Below are positions 6,394 through 13,895 of a DNA stretch of 14,844 nt, piece by piece. Source of the stretch: an uncultured Blautia sp. (GTDB lineage Bacteria; Bacillota; Clostridia; Lachnospirales; Lachnospiraceae); NCBI GenBank assembly GCA_946629475.1, contig CAMOXX010000043.1:1-14844 (forward strand), written 5' to 3'. The position numbers and the translations under genes were made by a program. Numbering within the stretch: position 1 is the first letter of the stretch; each line of letters opens with the position of its first letter. Below the pieces are notes generated by a model. The model had not been told where the DNA came from, ran no database searches, and was given only the letters and a program-made list of their open reading frames with translations.

Positions 6394-7343
6394 AAGTCTT
6401 CTCCTGTCTTCATTACGTTGATCGTATTCCGTATTACATACTGAGGCGAATTATTGATGCAGATGAAAATCCGCCCCACGTACTCCCCGATCAGTCCCAG
6501 CAGGAACATGATCAGGCCGTTGGAAAACAGAATCACAGCCATCGTTGAACTGTACCCCATGGGGACAGCCGGGTCAATAATCTTGTGAATAATCACAACC
6601 AGGCCAAAGACGAACCCCGCCAGGGCAAAAATGGTCCCGACGATCGTCGCCAGCCGGAGCGGCTTGACCGAAAAGGAGGTAAGCCCGTTTGTAAAGAGCA
6701 TGATCGATTTTGCCAGGGTGAAACCGGAGCCGTTATCGTCCCCTCTTTCACGCTGGTCCATCCTCACCCCCGTAATCTTTTTAGTCACCTGCAGAATCAG
6801 GCCCTCCATGTAGGGATAAGGATTCTTGTATTTGATCATCTCATCGCAGACAAAGCGCTTCATCACACTGAAATTCTCAAAGCGCAGTCCCTTCGGCTTG
6901 TCAAGCATGATCTCCGAAACCCACAGGTTCAGGTCGCTGCCGAGGCGCTTGCCTTTGGATTCCTTCTTTTCATTGTACACGGCGGTCGCCACATCATATT
7001 CACCGTTCAGGAGCGGATCCATCAGGTTCCAGAGCTCGTATACCGGGCTCTGGCAGTCATCGTCCAGGTTTACCACATAGTCCCCCTCGACCACCGAATA
7101 CCCTGCCATCACTGCGCAGTGTTTTCCCATGTTCTTGGCCAGGTTGACCACCTTTACCTTTTTGTCCTCCTGCGCCATTTTTACAAGGACATCATACACG
7201 TTGTCCGGCGAACAGTCATTGACGCAGATAATCTCATAATCAAATTCACTTTTTTGTGCGATCGTTTCCCTGATCTCCGCAGCGACCTTTTCGATTGTGC
7301 TCTCGCTCCTGTAGCAGGGAATGACAAAGCTGATTGTTTCCAT
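6390..7343 (-). CDS. Membrane-anchored family 2 glycosyltransferase (GtrB/ArnC/DPM1-like)
   Basis: A 317-residue GT2 enzyme. In this numbering the GT-A domain starts at SFVIPCYRSE (5-14). It has the VNDCSPD nucleotide-binding motif (42-48), the MGKHCAVMAGY segment (72-82) and the metal-binding LDDD (93-96) followed by CQSP. Arg194 and Arg196 lie in a QRERGDDNGSG loop, which corresponds to the polyprenol-phosphate glycosyltransferase loop ahead of LTSFSVKPLRL. Two membrane helices follow, at about 232-254 and 267-290. This layout is that of enzymes that transfer a sugar from a nucleotide donor to undecaprenyl phosphate at the inner face of the membrane, although donor and acceptor are not determined. 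The start was moved from the ATG at 7361 to the in-frame ATG at 7343, because GGAG lies seven bases before the latter while the former has no ribosome binding site. It is the first gene of the train and overlaps the ATP-grasp gene by ATGA. Confidence 0.88.
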   Translation of the reverse strand: METISFVIPCYRSESTIEKVAAEIRETIAQKSEFDYEIICVNDCSPDNVYDVLVKMAQEDKKVKVVNLAKNMGKHCAVMAGYSVVEGDYVVNLDDDCQSPVYELWNLMDPLLNGEYDVATAVYNEKKESKGKRLGSDLNLWVSEIMLDKPKGLRFENFSVMKRFVCDEMIKYKNPYPYMEGLILQVTKKITGVRMDQRERGDDNGSGFTLAKSIMLFTNGLTSFSVKPLRLATIVGTIFALAGFVFGLVVIIHKIIDPAVPMGYSSTMAVILFSNGLIMFLLGLIGEYVGRIFICINNSPQYVIRNTINVMKTGEDL

Positions 7344-7350
7344 CGCTGTA

Positions 7351-7354
7351 CTCC
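7351..7354 (-). promoter_or_regulatory. Ribosome binding site that decides the glycosyltransferase start
   Basis: GGAG on the minus strand, seven bases before the ATG at 7343. The alternative ATG at 7361 has no purine-rich site before it, and its extra six residues (MEWSTA) precede the first strand of the GT-A fold. Confidence 0.6.
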
Positions 7355-7370
7355 ATTCCATCTATCTGCA

Positions 7371-7407
7371 GCAGTTCAGCATTCAAATGAACAGGGTGCT
7401 GAACTGC
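7371..7407 (-). promoter_or_regulatory. Leader stem-loop ahead of the glycosyltransferase operon
   Basis: Perfect 11-base arms, GCAGTTCAGCA (7371-7381) and TGCTGAACTGC (7397-7407), enclose a 15-base loop. It lies 27 bases before the glycosyltransferase start and downstream of the candidate promoter at 7472-7500, so it would be in the mRNA leader. It has no following U-run. It may be a DNA operator for a dimeric regulator or an RNA fold affecting translation or stability. It matches no riboswitch class that I recognise. Confidence 0.5.
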
Positions 7408-7471
7408 CGCTGTATTCTTTTACATACTGCACCCGGCGGAAATATGCCGGAACAGATACATAGCCTTTCCA

Positions 7472-7500
7472 ATCATACATCATTTCAGGGAAAGAAGCAA
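7472..7500 (-). promoter_or_regulatory. Candidate sigma-A promoter for the glycosyltransferase operon
   Basis: On the minus strand TTGCTT (7495-7500) and TATGAT (7472-7477) are separated by 17 bases. The -10 box differs from consensus at one position and the -35 box keeps TTG. It starts 15 bases past the rhamnosidase stop codon. No convincing terminator separates the two units, so read-through from the upstream operon is also possible. Confidence 0.4.
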
Positions 7501-7514
7501 TGCCTCACTCTTCT

Positions 7515-10361
7515 TCATTCCACTTCCCTGAGCAGTCTGTCGATCCTGTCGCGCTGCTCCTGCGGGATGCAGGTGAACGGCCCCCAGGTCAGCTCCTCAA
7601 AGGTGCAGAGCTCTGCCCGGAACGGAATCGCCCGGTTGTCGATATCGTACTCGTCCTGCAGTATTTTTCTGGTACCCGGATTTTCACACAGGTCTTTGAG
7701 CGGCGAATCCAGATTGTAGATCTTGCGGCAGGGAACGGTCGGCTCATAGGCAAACCGGTAGGTGCCGGCGGGAACGGTGAGAACCACGTCTCCGTCTTTC
7801 TCCCTTCCGTCGAAGGAACCGTATCCCTCTTTCTCCCACTCTTCCCTGATTACAGAGAGCTCCGCGTCCGGAAGCACAAGCTCCGCGCAGGTGTCAAACG
7901 GCACAGTGAAGCAGAATTTCAGCATTTTCCCATCGATCTCCCAGGACGAGACGATCTGCCCGGACGCTGACATAAGGCTTCCCTTTGCGTTCTGAAAACG
8001 ATAGTTCGGCATCGGCCTGACGCGGAATTTTTTGAATCCGGCCCCGTCCTCGCAGGGATTGATTCCGACCATATACCGGAACATCCATTCCACGATAGAA
8101 CCGTAGGAATAATGATTCAGCGAATTCATCTCCGTACCACTGATCTTTCCATCGGGCTCCACCGAATTCCATCTCTCCCAGACCGTTGTCGCTCCCATCA
8201 GCACCTCATAGAGCCACCCCGGATACCCTTTTTCCATCAGAAGATGATACGAAAGATCATTCATCCCGTTCTCCGACAGGGCACGGCACAGATAGGGCGT
8301 CCCGACAAACCCGGTATTCAGGTGATAGAAATTCTTTTTCAGCTTATTCAAAAGGCCTTTCCGGTTTCTCTTAAGGGCATTTTCGGGTGTCAGTCCCATA
8401 AAGAGGGCTACCGTATAGCCTGTCATGGTATCAACAGCAAGCCTTCCCGAAGGTGTGTAATACTCCTTCACGAATGCGTCGTAAATTTCCTCCGCGAGGG
8501 TTTTATAGAATGCCGCATCTTCTGTCTTTCCGAGAATGGCGGCCGTCTTCGCAACGATATTCGTGGAATAGTAATAGTAGGCCGAGGCGATAAAGCCCGG
8601 GTCCGTGGCACCGTACACGCCGCCCTTCACATTCCCGTCGAGGGCAAGCCAGTCCCCGTAGTGGGTCCCGGAGAGCCACAGCCGTTTCCCTCCGTCGGCG
8701 TCGTCCTCCCGCTTCATGTAATCGACCCAGCCCTTCATGCTCTGGTACTGCCTGCGAAGGATCCCCGTATCACCAAAGTGGAGGTACACGTTCCAGGGAA
8801 TAATCGTGGCCGCGTCGCCCCAGGCTGTCGAGGCATCACCCGGGTTGTTTGCCACCGGCACTACATCCGGGACACTTCCGTTCAGCTTTTTCTGCTCCAT
8901 ATAGAGGTCATGGCCGAACTTGGTATAAAAGGCGCACGTATCCATGAAGAAGGATGCCGTCCCGGAAAAGATCTGCGCATCCCCGGTCCAGCCGTATCTC
9001 TCATCCCTCTGCGGACAGTCGGTCGGCACATCGACAAAGTTCCCCTTCATTCCCCAGCGGGCATTCCGGACCAGCTGGTTCACAAGGTCATCGGATGTGA
9101 CGATATCGCCGGTCTCCTCCATCTCTGAGTGGATCACAAGTCCCTCAAAATCCTCCGGCAGAATTTCACCCTGCCATCCCTCCACCTTCACATAGCGGAA
9201 ACCGTAGAATGTGAAATGCTGGCGCACGATCCGATCCTGCCCGTCCGAGATGTAGGTGAACTCCGAGAGGGCTGTCCGCAGGTTGTCATTGTAGAAGCAC
9301 CCGTCCTGCAGGATCTCGCCGGTCTGCAGGTAGATTTTCGTGCCCGCAGGCGCATTACAGCGGAAGGTGATCCAGCCGACCATGTTCTGTCCCATATCAA
9401 GGATCGTCTCACCCTTCGGGCTCGTGATTACGCTGACCGGACGGATCCTCTCGTGAACCGTTACAGGCGGGGAAAGCCTCGGAGAAAGCCGTTCATAGCC
9501 CAGGCTGATCTCTTCCGTCCCGAACTCCTCGCTTACATCGAGGGAAGCGTCGTAGGTTTCACCCGGATAGATTCCGCTGTTCACAATGCGGCTTTTTCTC
9601 GCCTTCCAGCTGGTGTCGGTACCGATCACCTCGCTGGTTCCGTCCTCATAAGTAATATGGATCTCGGCGAAAGCCGCCAGACGGTCCCCGTAGTTCTCAG
9701 ATTTTTTGCGCAGGCCGTACCATCCCTTGTACCAGCCGTCCGCCAGAATGATCTCAAACCGGTTCAGGCCGGGATTCAGTGAAATCTCATAGGTCTGGTA
9801 CTGAATCCAGGAGTCATAATCGCAGAACCCCGGCATCAGGCACTCGTCCCCCTGTTTTTCATGATTCAGCCAGAATTCATAAAGGCCGAGCCCGGTCATG
9901 TAGGCGCGGGCCTTCCTTACCGGCTTTTCGACCATGATGTCCTTATAGACGGCCATCTGCCATTCCTTCGGGACCGACGGTGTGATCCATCTGGCAAGCC
10001 ATTCCGTCCTGTTCCCGTCTTCGTGGTCATCCCCTGCCGCGCAAAGCGTTCTGGCTGTCTCGAACCACTGCACATCGCTCACAGCCGTATCCCCGGTCTC
10101 GTCCGTCACCGTGACGCGCCAGAAATATCTCGTCATCGGGTCGAGCCGGACCGGCAGTTCAAAGGAGGTGCTGACAATGTCTTCGCGAACCCCGCTGTCA
10201 TAAAAAAGGGATGCAAAGTCTTCGTCCTTCGAAACCTCCACGCGCGCCGAAGCCTGCTTTTTTCCTTTTGCTTCGGTGACAATGTAGGAGACTGCGGGGT
10301 AGGAGAGGTCAAAACCAAGCGGGTTCGTCAGATGATTGATCTTAAGATGTTCGATTTTCAT
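7515..10361 (-). CDS. Alpha-L-rhamnosidase, GH78 family, intracellular
   Basis: A 948-residue glycoside hydrolase predicted to remove terminal alpha-L-rhamnose from oligosaccharides or plant glycosides. It has no signal peptide, so it should act on imported substrates. The order fits bacterial GH78: N-terminal beta domains with a fibronectin-like strand region (~5-105), the rhamnose-binding-like beta domain (~130-300), a further beta domain (~300-420), an (alpha/alpha)6 barrel (~430-770) and a C-terminal beta domain (~775-875). The catalytic signature DCPQRDERYGWTGD spans 448-461, with Glu454 as the likely general acid. Glu729 in ATTVWERW is the likely base. A helical tail of about 75 residues (875-948) extends past the usual end. 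AAAGGAGG lies nine bases before the ATG, inside the end of the response-regulator gene, and the two genes overlap by ATGA. It is therefore translationally coupled to its probable regulator. Activity on rhamnose is a family inference; the natural glycan is unknown. Confidence 0.92.
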   Translation of the reverse strand: MKIEHLKINHLTNPLGFDLSYPAVSYIVTEAKGKKQASARVEVSKDEDFASLFYDSGVREDIVSTSFELPVRLDPMTRYFWRVTVTDETGDTAVSDVQWFETARTLCAAGDDHEDGNRTEWLARWITPSVPKEWQMAVYKDIMVEKPVRKARAYMTGLGLYEFWLNHEKQGDECLMPGFCDYDSWIQYQTYEISLNPGLNRFEIILADGWYKGWYGLRKKSENYGDRLAAFAEIHITYEDGTSEVIGTDTSWKARKSRIVNSGIYPGETYDASLDVSEEFGTEEISLGYERLSPRLSPPVTVHERIRPVSVITSPKGETILDMGQNMVGWITFRCNAPAGTKIYLQTGEILQDGCFYNDNLRTALSEFTYISDGQDRIVRQHFTFYGFRYVKVEGWQGEILPEDFEGLVIHSEMEETGDIVTSDDLVNQLVRNARWGMKGNFVDVPTDCPQRDERYGWTGDAQIFSGTASFFMDTCAFYTKFGHDLYMEQKKLNGSVPDVVPVANNPGDASTAWGDAATIIPWNVYLHFGDTGILRRQYQSMKGWVDYMKREDDADGGKRLWLSGTHYGDWLALDGNVKGGVYGATDPGFIASAYYYYSTNIVAKTAAILGKTEDAAFYKTLAEEIYDAFVKEYYTPSGRLAVDTMTGYTVALFMGLTPENALKRNRKGLLNKLKKNFYHLNTGFVGTPYLCRALSENGMNDLSYHLLMEKGYPGWLYEVLMGATTVWERWNSVEPDGKISGTEMNSLNHYSYGSIVEWMFRYMVGINPCEDGAGFKKFRVRPMPNYRFQNAKGSLMSASGQIVSSWEIDGKMLKFCFTVPFDTCAELVLPDAELSVIREEWEKEGYGSFDGREKDGDVVLTVPAGTYRFAYEPTVPCRKIYNLDSPLKDLCENPGTRKILQDEYDIDNRAIPFRAELCTFEELTWGPFTCIPQEQRDRIDRLLREVE

Positions 10362-11935
10362 GCGTTGTGTCCTCCTTTGTCTGAAATTCTGCTCCGGTAC
10401 TGCTCCGGAGTCACACCCGTTTTTTTCTTAAACACCCTGAAAAAGTATTTTGGATTGTCATACCCGACCGCCTTGGAGATCTGGTACATTTTCCGTTCTG
10501 AGTTGTCCAGAAGATCCCTGGCCTTCCCGATCCGGACTTCGTTCAGATAATCCACGAATTTCATCCCCGTCTTCTGCCGGAACAGCGTACTCAGGTAGCT
10601 CCGGTTCAGATAGAACAGCGATGCGATAAAATCCTGGGTAAGATCCTTCTGATAATTGTGCTGAATGTAGATTTTTACCTTTTCGATCACATCATCCAGA
10701 GCATAGATGCTCTCACTCTTTAAAAGCTCCGTAATATTCAGGAAAAACTGCAGGTAGTAGTCCTGCAGCTCCCGGATCCGGAAAATCTGGCTGACCACGT
10801 TCTGCATGCTGCTGGAAGCCTCATTCTCCTGCTTCAGGTAAGAGTTGAGGATCCTGCGGCACTGGTTGGAAAGAGTATAGCAGAAATACTTCGCGTCTCC
10901 CAGTGAAAAATCCGGAATCGCGGCAAACCATTCAAACAGATCTTCCGTGAGCCTCTCGACCTCCTGCGTCATGCCGGCCTCAATCCGGAACAGGAATTCA
11001 TCCTCCTTCTGCCACACAACCGAGCGGGGCTGGAGTTCTCCATCATACCAGTAATAATTCTCCGAGGGATCCTTCAGAACCTGCTGATCAAGGGCAGCGG
11101 AGGATTCCTCAAAAGCGGTGTGCAGTTCCCTTAAGCTGCTGTGCACCTGGCTCACACCGATCATCAGCGAAAGCATATGCTGCTTGGCACTCTGAATCAG
11201 GGAGGTTGAAATCTGCCATACCAGGTTCTGCGGTTTTACCGCCCCGGAATTCGGAAGAAAAAGAATCAGAAACCCGACCGTGTTGGAGACGGTACCCGGA
11301 AGGAACAGGGCCAGATCTCCGAAACCGCCCTCCTCCAGCCACTCCTGCACGTGAAAATTCACAGGGTTTTCTGAAAAGTGCAGGGTCAGCAGTACCATGC
11401 AGTGGGTATCATTGATAAATTTCAGCCGCTGCGAGGAGATCGAAGTCTCCCCCGTCTGAAAGCCGAGGATCAGATTCGTCAGGTTCTGGCGGTCGTACTC
11501 ATAATAAGCAGCCTCCTTCTGCTCGTAGCTGTCCGAGATCTGCCGCGAGATGGACTGCGAATCTTCCAGACGCTGAATCGCCCTCTGTACACATTCCTGG
11601 ATCGCCTCCCGGCTGAATGGCTTCAGAATATAATCGATCGCATCCGCGGAGATCGCCTGTTTGATATAGTCAAAGTCGCGGAAGCCGCTTATAACGATCA
11701 GGGGCATCCCCGGATAATGCTCCGGAAGATACTGAAGGAGCTGAGTTCCGTCCATTCCGGGCATCTGCATGTCCAGGATCACAAAATCCGGCTTTTCCGC
11801 CTCGATCAGCCGGATTCCGGCGCCTCCCTCATCCGCCTCGCCGATGCACCGTACCGTTTCGCTCATCGGCTGCAGTTTTTTGATGGTGCCTTTCCGGATC
11901 AGGCTCTCATCATCCACTATGATGTATGTATACAT
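10358..11935 (-). CDS. YesN-type response regulator with AraC DNA-binding domain
   Basis: A 525-residue transcription factor. The receiver domain (~1-122) has the acidic pair Asp8/Asp9, phospho-acceptor Asp55 in FVILDMQMPGMDG, Ser83 in VISG and Lys105 in YILKPFS. A long middle region (~125-410) of unassigned, probably helical and mixed fold is typical of YesN-like regulators. The C-terminal AraC domain (~417-516) has two helix-turn-helix units, with SYLSTLFRQKTG in the first and the family signature around VGYDNPKYFFRVFKKKTGVTPEQYR (490-514). It is encoded 48 bases after the histidine kinase, with GGGAGGAG before the ATG, and ends in an ATGA overlap with the rhamnosidase. When phosphorylated it probably activates the divergent sugar-binding protein gene and possibly its own operon. 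Its binding sites were not identified with certainty, although the dyads at 13763-13773 and 13824-13836 are candidates. Confidence 0.93.
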   Translation of the reverse strand: MYTYIIVDDESLIRKGTIKKLQPMSETVRCIGEADEGGAGIRLIEAEKPDFVILDMQMPGMDGTQLLQYLPEHYPGMPLIVISGFRDFDYIKQAISADAIDYILKPFSREAIQECVQRAIQRLEDSQSISRQISDSYEQKEAAYYEYDRQNLTNLILGFQTGETSISSQRLKFINDTHCMVLLTLHFSENPVNFHVQEWLEEGGFGDLALFLPGTVSNTVGFLILFLPNSGAVKPQNLVWQISTSLIQSAKQHMLSLMIGVSQVHSSLRELHTAFEESSAALDQQVLKDPSENYYWYDGELQPRSVVWQKEDEFLFRIEAGMTQEVERLTEDLFEWFAAIPDFSLGDAKYFCYTLSNQCRRILNSYLKQENEASSSMQNVVSQIFRIRELQDYYLQFFLNITELLKSESIYALDDVIEKVKIYIQHNYQKDLTQDFIASLFYLNRSYLSTLFRQKTGMKFVDYLNEVRIGKARDLLDNSERKMYQISKAVGYDNPKYFFRVFKKKTGVTPEQYRSRISDKGGHNA

Positions 11936-11983
11936 GTCTCTCCTCCCTGTGATGTCGTATCTTCTATGCCGGGCAGTGATGCG

Positions 11984-13744
11984 TCATGTTTCCGGATCAC
12001 CGGCCGCATTCTGCCGGAGGTTCGGCAGGCGGATCCGCACATTGGTTCCCTCGTTCTGCCTGCTCGTCACAGTCAGGCCATAGCCCCGGCCGTAATACAG
12101 TTCGATCCTGGAATGAATGTTCTTGAGACCGATGCTCTGCTTGTTCCGGTGTCCAAGCTCCGTGAAGGAGGCTTCCTCATTGAGGCTTTTCTGCAGCTTC
12201 CGCAGTGTTTCCTCATCCATGCCTCTTCCGTTGTCCCGCACATCAATATAGATGCACCTCTCGTCCGTCTCCCCCGACAGGGTAATGGCATCCCCGCAGG
12301 TGCAGTAATTGAGCCCGTGATAAAGCGCGTTCTCAACAAGCGGCTGAAGGATCAGCTTGAGCACCTTCAGCTGCCGGAACTCGGGTGTCATGGATACCAC
12401 TAACTGAAACCGGTTGTCAAACCGGATCTGCTGGATCGAAACATAATCATTCACATGCTTTAATTCATCCTCCACGGCAACCAGCTCGCTCTGCGTTTTC
12501 AGAGTATAGCGGAACATGTTGCCGAGCGCGAGGGACATCGTCGCGATCTGCTCATTCTCGTCGATCTCCGCCATGCTGTTGATGGCTTCCAGCGTATTAA
12601 AAAGAAAATGCGAATTGATCCTGGCCTCCAGGGACTTCATCTGCGCGTCGAGGATCACCAGCTTGTCGTGATAATCCTGCTTGACGGCCATGTTCAAAGA
12701 CTCCACCATCGCATTATACTCGTTGTAAAGTGTCCCGATTTCATCCGTCCGGTTCAGATACCTGGTGGACTGGATCAGCGTATGCCCCGTCTGAGACGCC
12801 ATTTTCCGGCTCAGGTGTCCGATCGGCTTCACCAGATATCCGGAGATGAAAAACGAAATGACAATCAGGCCGGCAATACAGACGGCCCCGATCAGGATCA
12901 GCAGGACGCCCGTCACATTGAACTCCCGGAAGAGCGTATCGTAATCCACGGACATGGCAAGCTGAAGCGGCTTCAGGCTGAGTTCCGTGCTCTCGTTCTT
13001 TTCATTCCGGCCGGAAAAATCATGGATTCCTTCTATATAATTAGTGTACAGCACGTCCCCGGTATCCATATTGTCTACCGTGAGCAGGATGATATCCGGC
13101 ATCGTGTTCAGCGTATCCAGGTTGAACATCTCGGGGTTGCAGTCGATCAGGAGAATACCCACCATCTTGTGCGTATAGACATCCTTCAGGCACTGGGAGA
13201 AAAAGACGGAGCGCTCCTTTCCGGTAAAAAGAGCGTGGCTGTCCACCGTGCTCACATAATAGCCTCCGTCCAGCTCCAGCGTTTTCTGATACCATTCCTC
13301 CTCCTCGAAGGAATAATCGCTGCGGATTGTGCCGTTGATATTGTTCCGGTAATCAAAAATATAGCCGCTGGGGGTAAGAATGTAAATCCCGTAGATATGG
13401 CTGTCCGCCAGAAGAAGGCTCTGGCAGGTCCGCCCGATCGTGTTGGAGGTTTCCAGATATTCATAGGAGGTCGGCGGATTATCCCTGTCGGCATATTTTT
13501 TTAATGTCTGTACAATACTTCCGCCGTCCTTATCGTAAAAGTTGAATGCCAGCGAAATGTCCCGGATGCTCTCCAGCGTCCGGTTGGATTCCTCGGAAGC
13601 GTTCTCGAACAGGCGCGACGAAAACTCGTCCATCCTCTGATACGTGCTCTGAACATACCTCTGGTAAGAGAATGCCGTGAGGATCAGAAGGGGAACCGTT
13701 GCGAGAATACTGAAAATGAGGAAAACTTTGGTACGTAGGTTCAT
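11984..13744 (-). CDS. YesM-type sensor histidine kinase
   Basis: A 586-residue membrane kinase. A first membrane helix at ~7-28 and a second at ~277-301 enclose an extracellular sensor of about 250 residues, probably Cache-like. A HAMP segment follows (~302-355). The His_kinase (YesM/LytS-type) domain has phospho-acceptor His379 in INSHFLFNTLEAI. The ATPase domain has the N box QPLVENALYHGL (467-478, Asn472), the G1 box DNGRGM (504-509) and QSIGLKNIHSRIELYYG (536-552). AGGAG lies before the ATG at 13744. It is the first gene of the kinase-regulator-rhamnosidase operon and is divergent from a secreted sugar-binding protein. In related systems such kinases sense a carbohydrate directly or through a binding protein, so it probably reports an extracellular glycan signal. 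The ligand cannot be read from the sequence. Confidence 0.94.
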   Translation of the reverse strand: MNLRTKVFLIFSILATVPLLILTAFSYQRYVQSTYQRMDEFSSRLFENASEESNRTLESIRDISLAFNFYDKDGGSIVQTLKKYADRDNPPTSYEYLETSNTIGRTCQSLLLADSHIYGIYILTPSGYIFDYRNNINGTIRSDYSFEEEEWYQKTLELDGGYYVSTVDSHALFTGKERSVFFSQCLKDVYTHKMVGILLIDCNPEMFNLDTLNTMPDIILLTVDNMDTGDVLYTNYIEGIHDFSGRNEKNESTELSLKPLQLAMSVDYDTLFREFNVTGVLLILIGAVCIAGLIVISFFISGYLVKPIGHLSRKMASQTGHTLIQSTRYLNRTDEIGTLYNEYNAMVESLNMAVKQDYHDKLVILDAQMKSLEARINSHFLFNTLEAINSMAEIDENEQIATMSLALGNMFRYTLKTQSELVAVEDELKHVNDYVSIQQIRFDNRFQLVVSMTPEFRQLKVLKLILQPLVENALYHGLNYCTCGDAITLSGETDERCIYIDVRDNGRGMDEETLRKLQKSLNEEASFTELGHRNKQSIGLKNIHSRIELYYGRGYGLTVTSRQNEGTNVRIRLPNLRQNAAGDPET

Positions 13745-13762
13745 AAATGTCTCCTAAAAAAA

Positions 13763-13773
13763 GTATACTATAC
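13763..13773. promoter_or_regulatory. Short dyad upstream of the kinase gene
   Basis: GTATA-C-TATAC forms two five-base arms around one base, 19 bases before the kinase start. It lies just downstream of the candidate minus-strand promoter at 13785-13813, where a repressor could block transcription. The arms also contain TATA(C/G)T-like hexamers that could themselves serve as a -10 box, so the assignment is uncertain. Confidence 0.3.
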
Positions 13774-13784
13774 CATCCGACAAA

Positions 13785-13813
13785 AGTGTACCACGACATT
13801 GCTATAATGTAAA
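13785..13813 (-). promoter_or_regulatory. Candidate promoter of the kinase-regulator-rhamnosidase operon
   Basis: On the minus strand TTTACA (13808-13813) and TACACT (13785-13790) are separated by exactly 17 bases. The -35 box matches consensus at five positions and the -10 box at four. Transcription would begin near 13778 and give a leader of about 34 bases. Its -35 box shares base 13808 with the -10 box of the divergent plus-strand promoter, so both polymerases could not bind at once. Confidence 0.45.
13800..13808 (+). promoter_or_regulatory. Extended -10 promoter of the sugar-binding protein gene
   Basis: TGCTATAAT is a perfect TGn-TATAAT extended -10 element, 87 bases before the start codon. 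No good -35 box lies at 16-18 bases. The nearest, CCGACA at 13777-13782, is 20 bases away. An extended -10 with a poor -35 is typical of promoters that need an activator, which fits control by the neighbouring AraC-type regulator. Confidence 0.6.
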
Positions 13814-13823
13814 CATCAAGTAA

Positions 13824-13836
13824 CTGTTCTGAACAG
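13824..13836. promoter_or_regulatory. Dyad in the leader of the sugar-binding protein gene
   Basis: CTGTTC-T-GAACAG has six-base arms around a single base. It lies about 10-20 bases downstream of the predicted start of plus-strand transcription, a usual operator position. It does not match an operator that I can name. Confidence 0.35.
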
Positions 13837-13895
13837 GGCGAAGCACTTGCTGCTGAGCCCGTCCAAAAGCAACGCACCACAGAAGGAGGAAAAAC

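Noticed and set aside
7344..7361. Upstream ATG giving a six-residue longer glycosyltransferase
   Set aside because: No ribosome binding site precedes it, whereas GGAG stands at a proper distance before the ATG at 7343.
7478..7514. Possible terminator after the rhamnosidase gene (AAGAAG and CTTCTT arms)
   Set aside because: Only six AT-rich pairs with a 12-base loop and a short T run; too weak to call, and it overlaps the candidate promoter.
8112..9128. Plus-strand open frame of 338 codons inside the rhamnosidase gene
   Set aside because: It lies wholly opposite the GH78 catalytic domain, is rich in His, Arg and Pro as expected for an antisense frame, and has no ribosome binding site or motif.
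11378..12403. Plus-strand open frame of 341 codons across the regulator and kinase genes
   Set aside because: Antisense to the receiver domain and the kinase ATPase domain, with no recognisable fold and no plausible start signal.
13824..13836. LexA/SOS box in the divergent spacer
   Set aside because: The dyad CTGTTC-T-GAACAG has its arms in the opposite order to the Gram-positive GAAC-N4-GTTC box, and no SOS gene is nearby.
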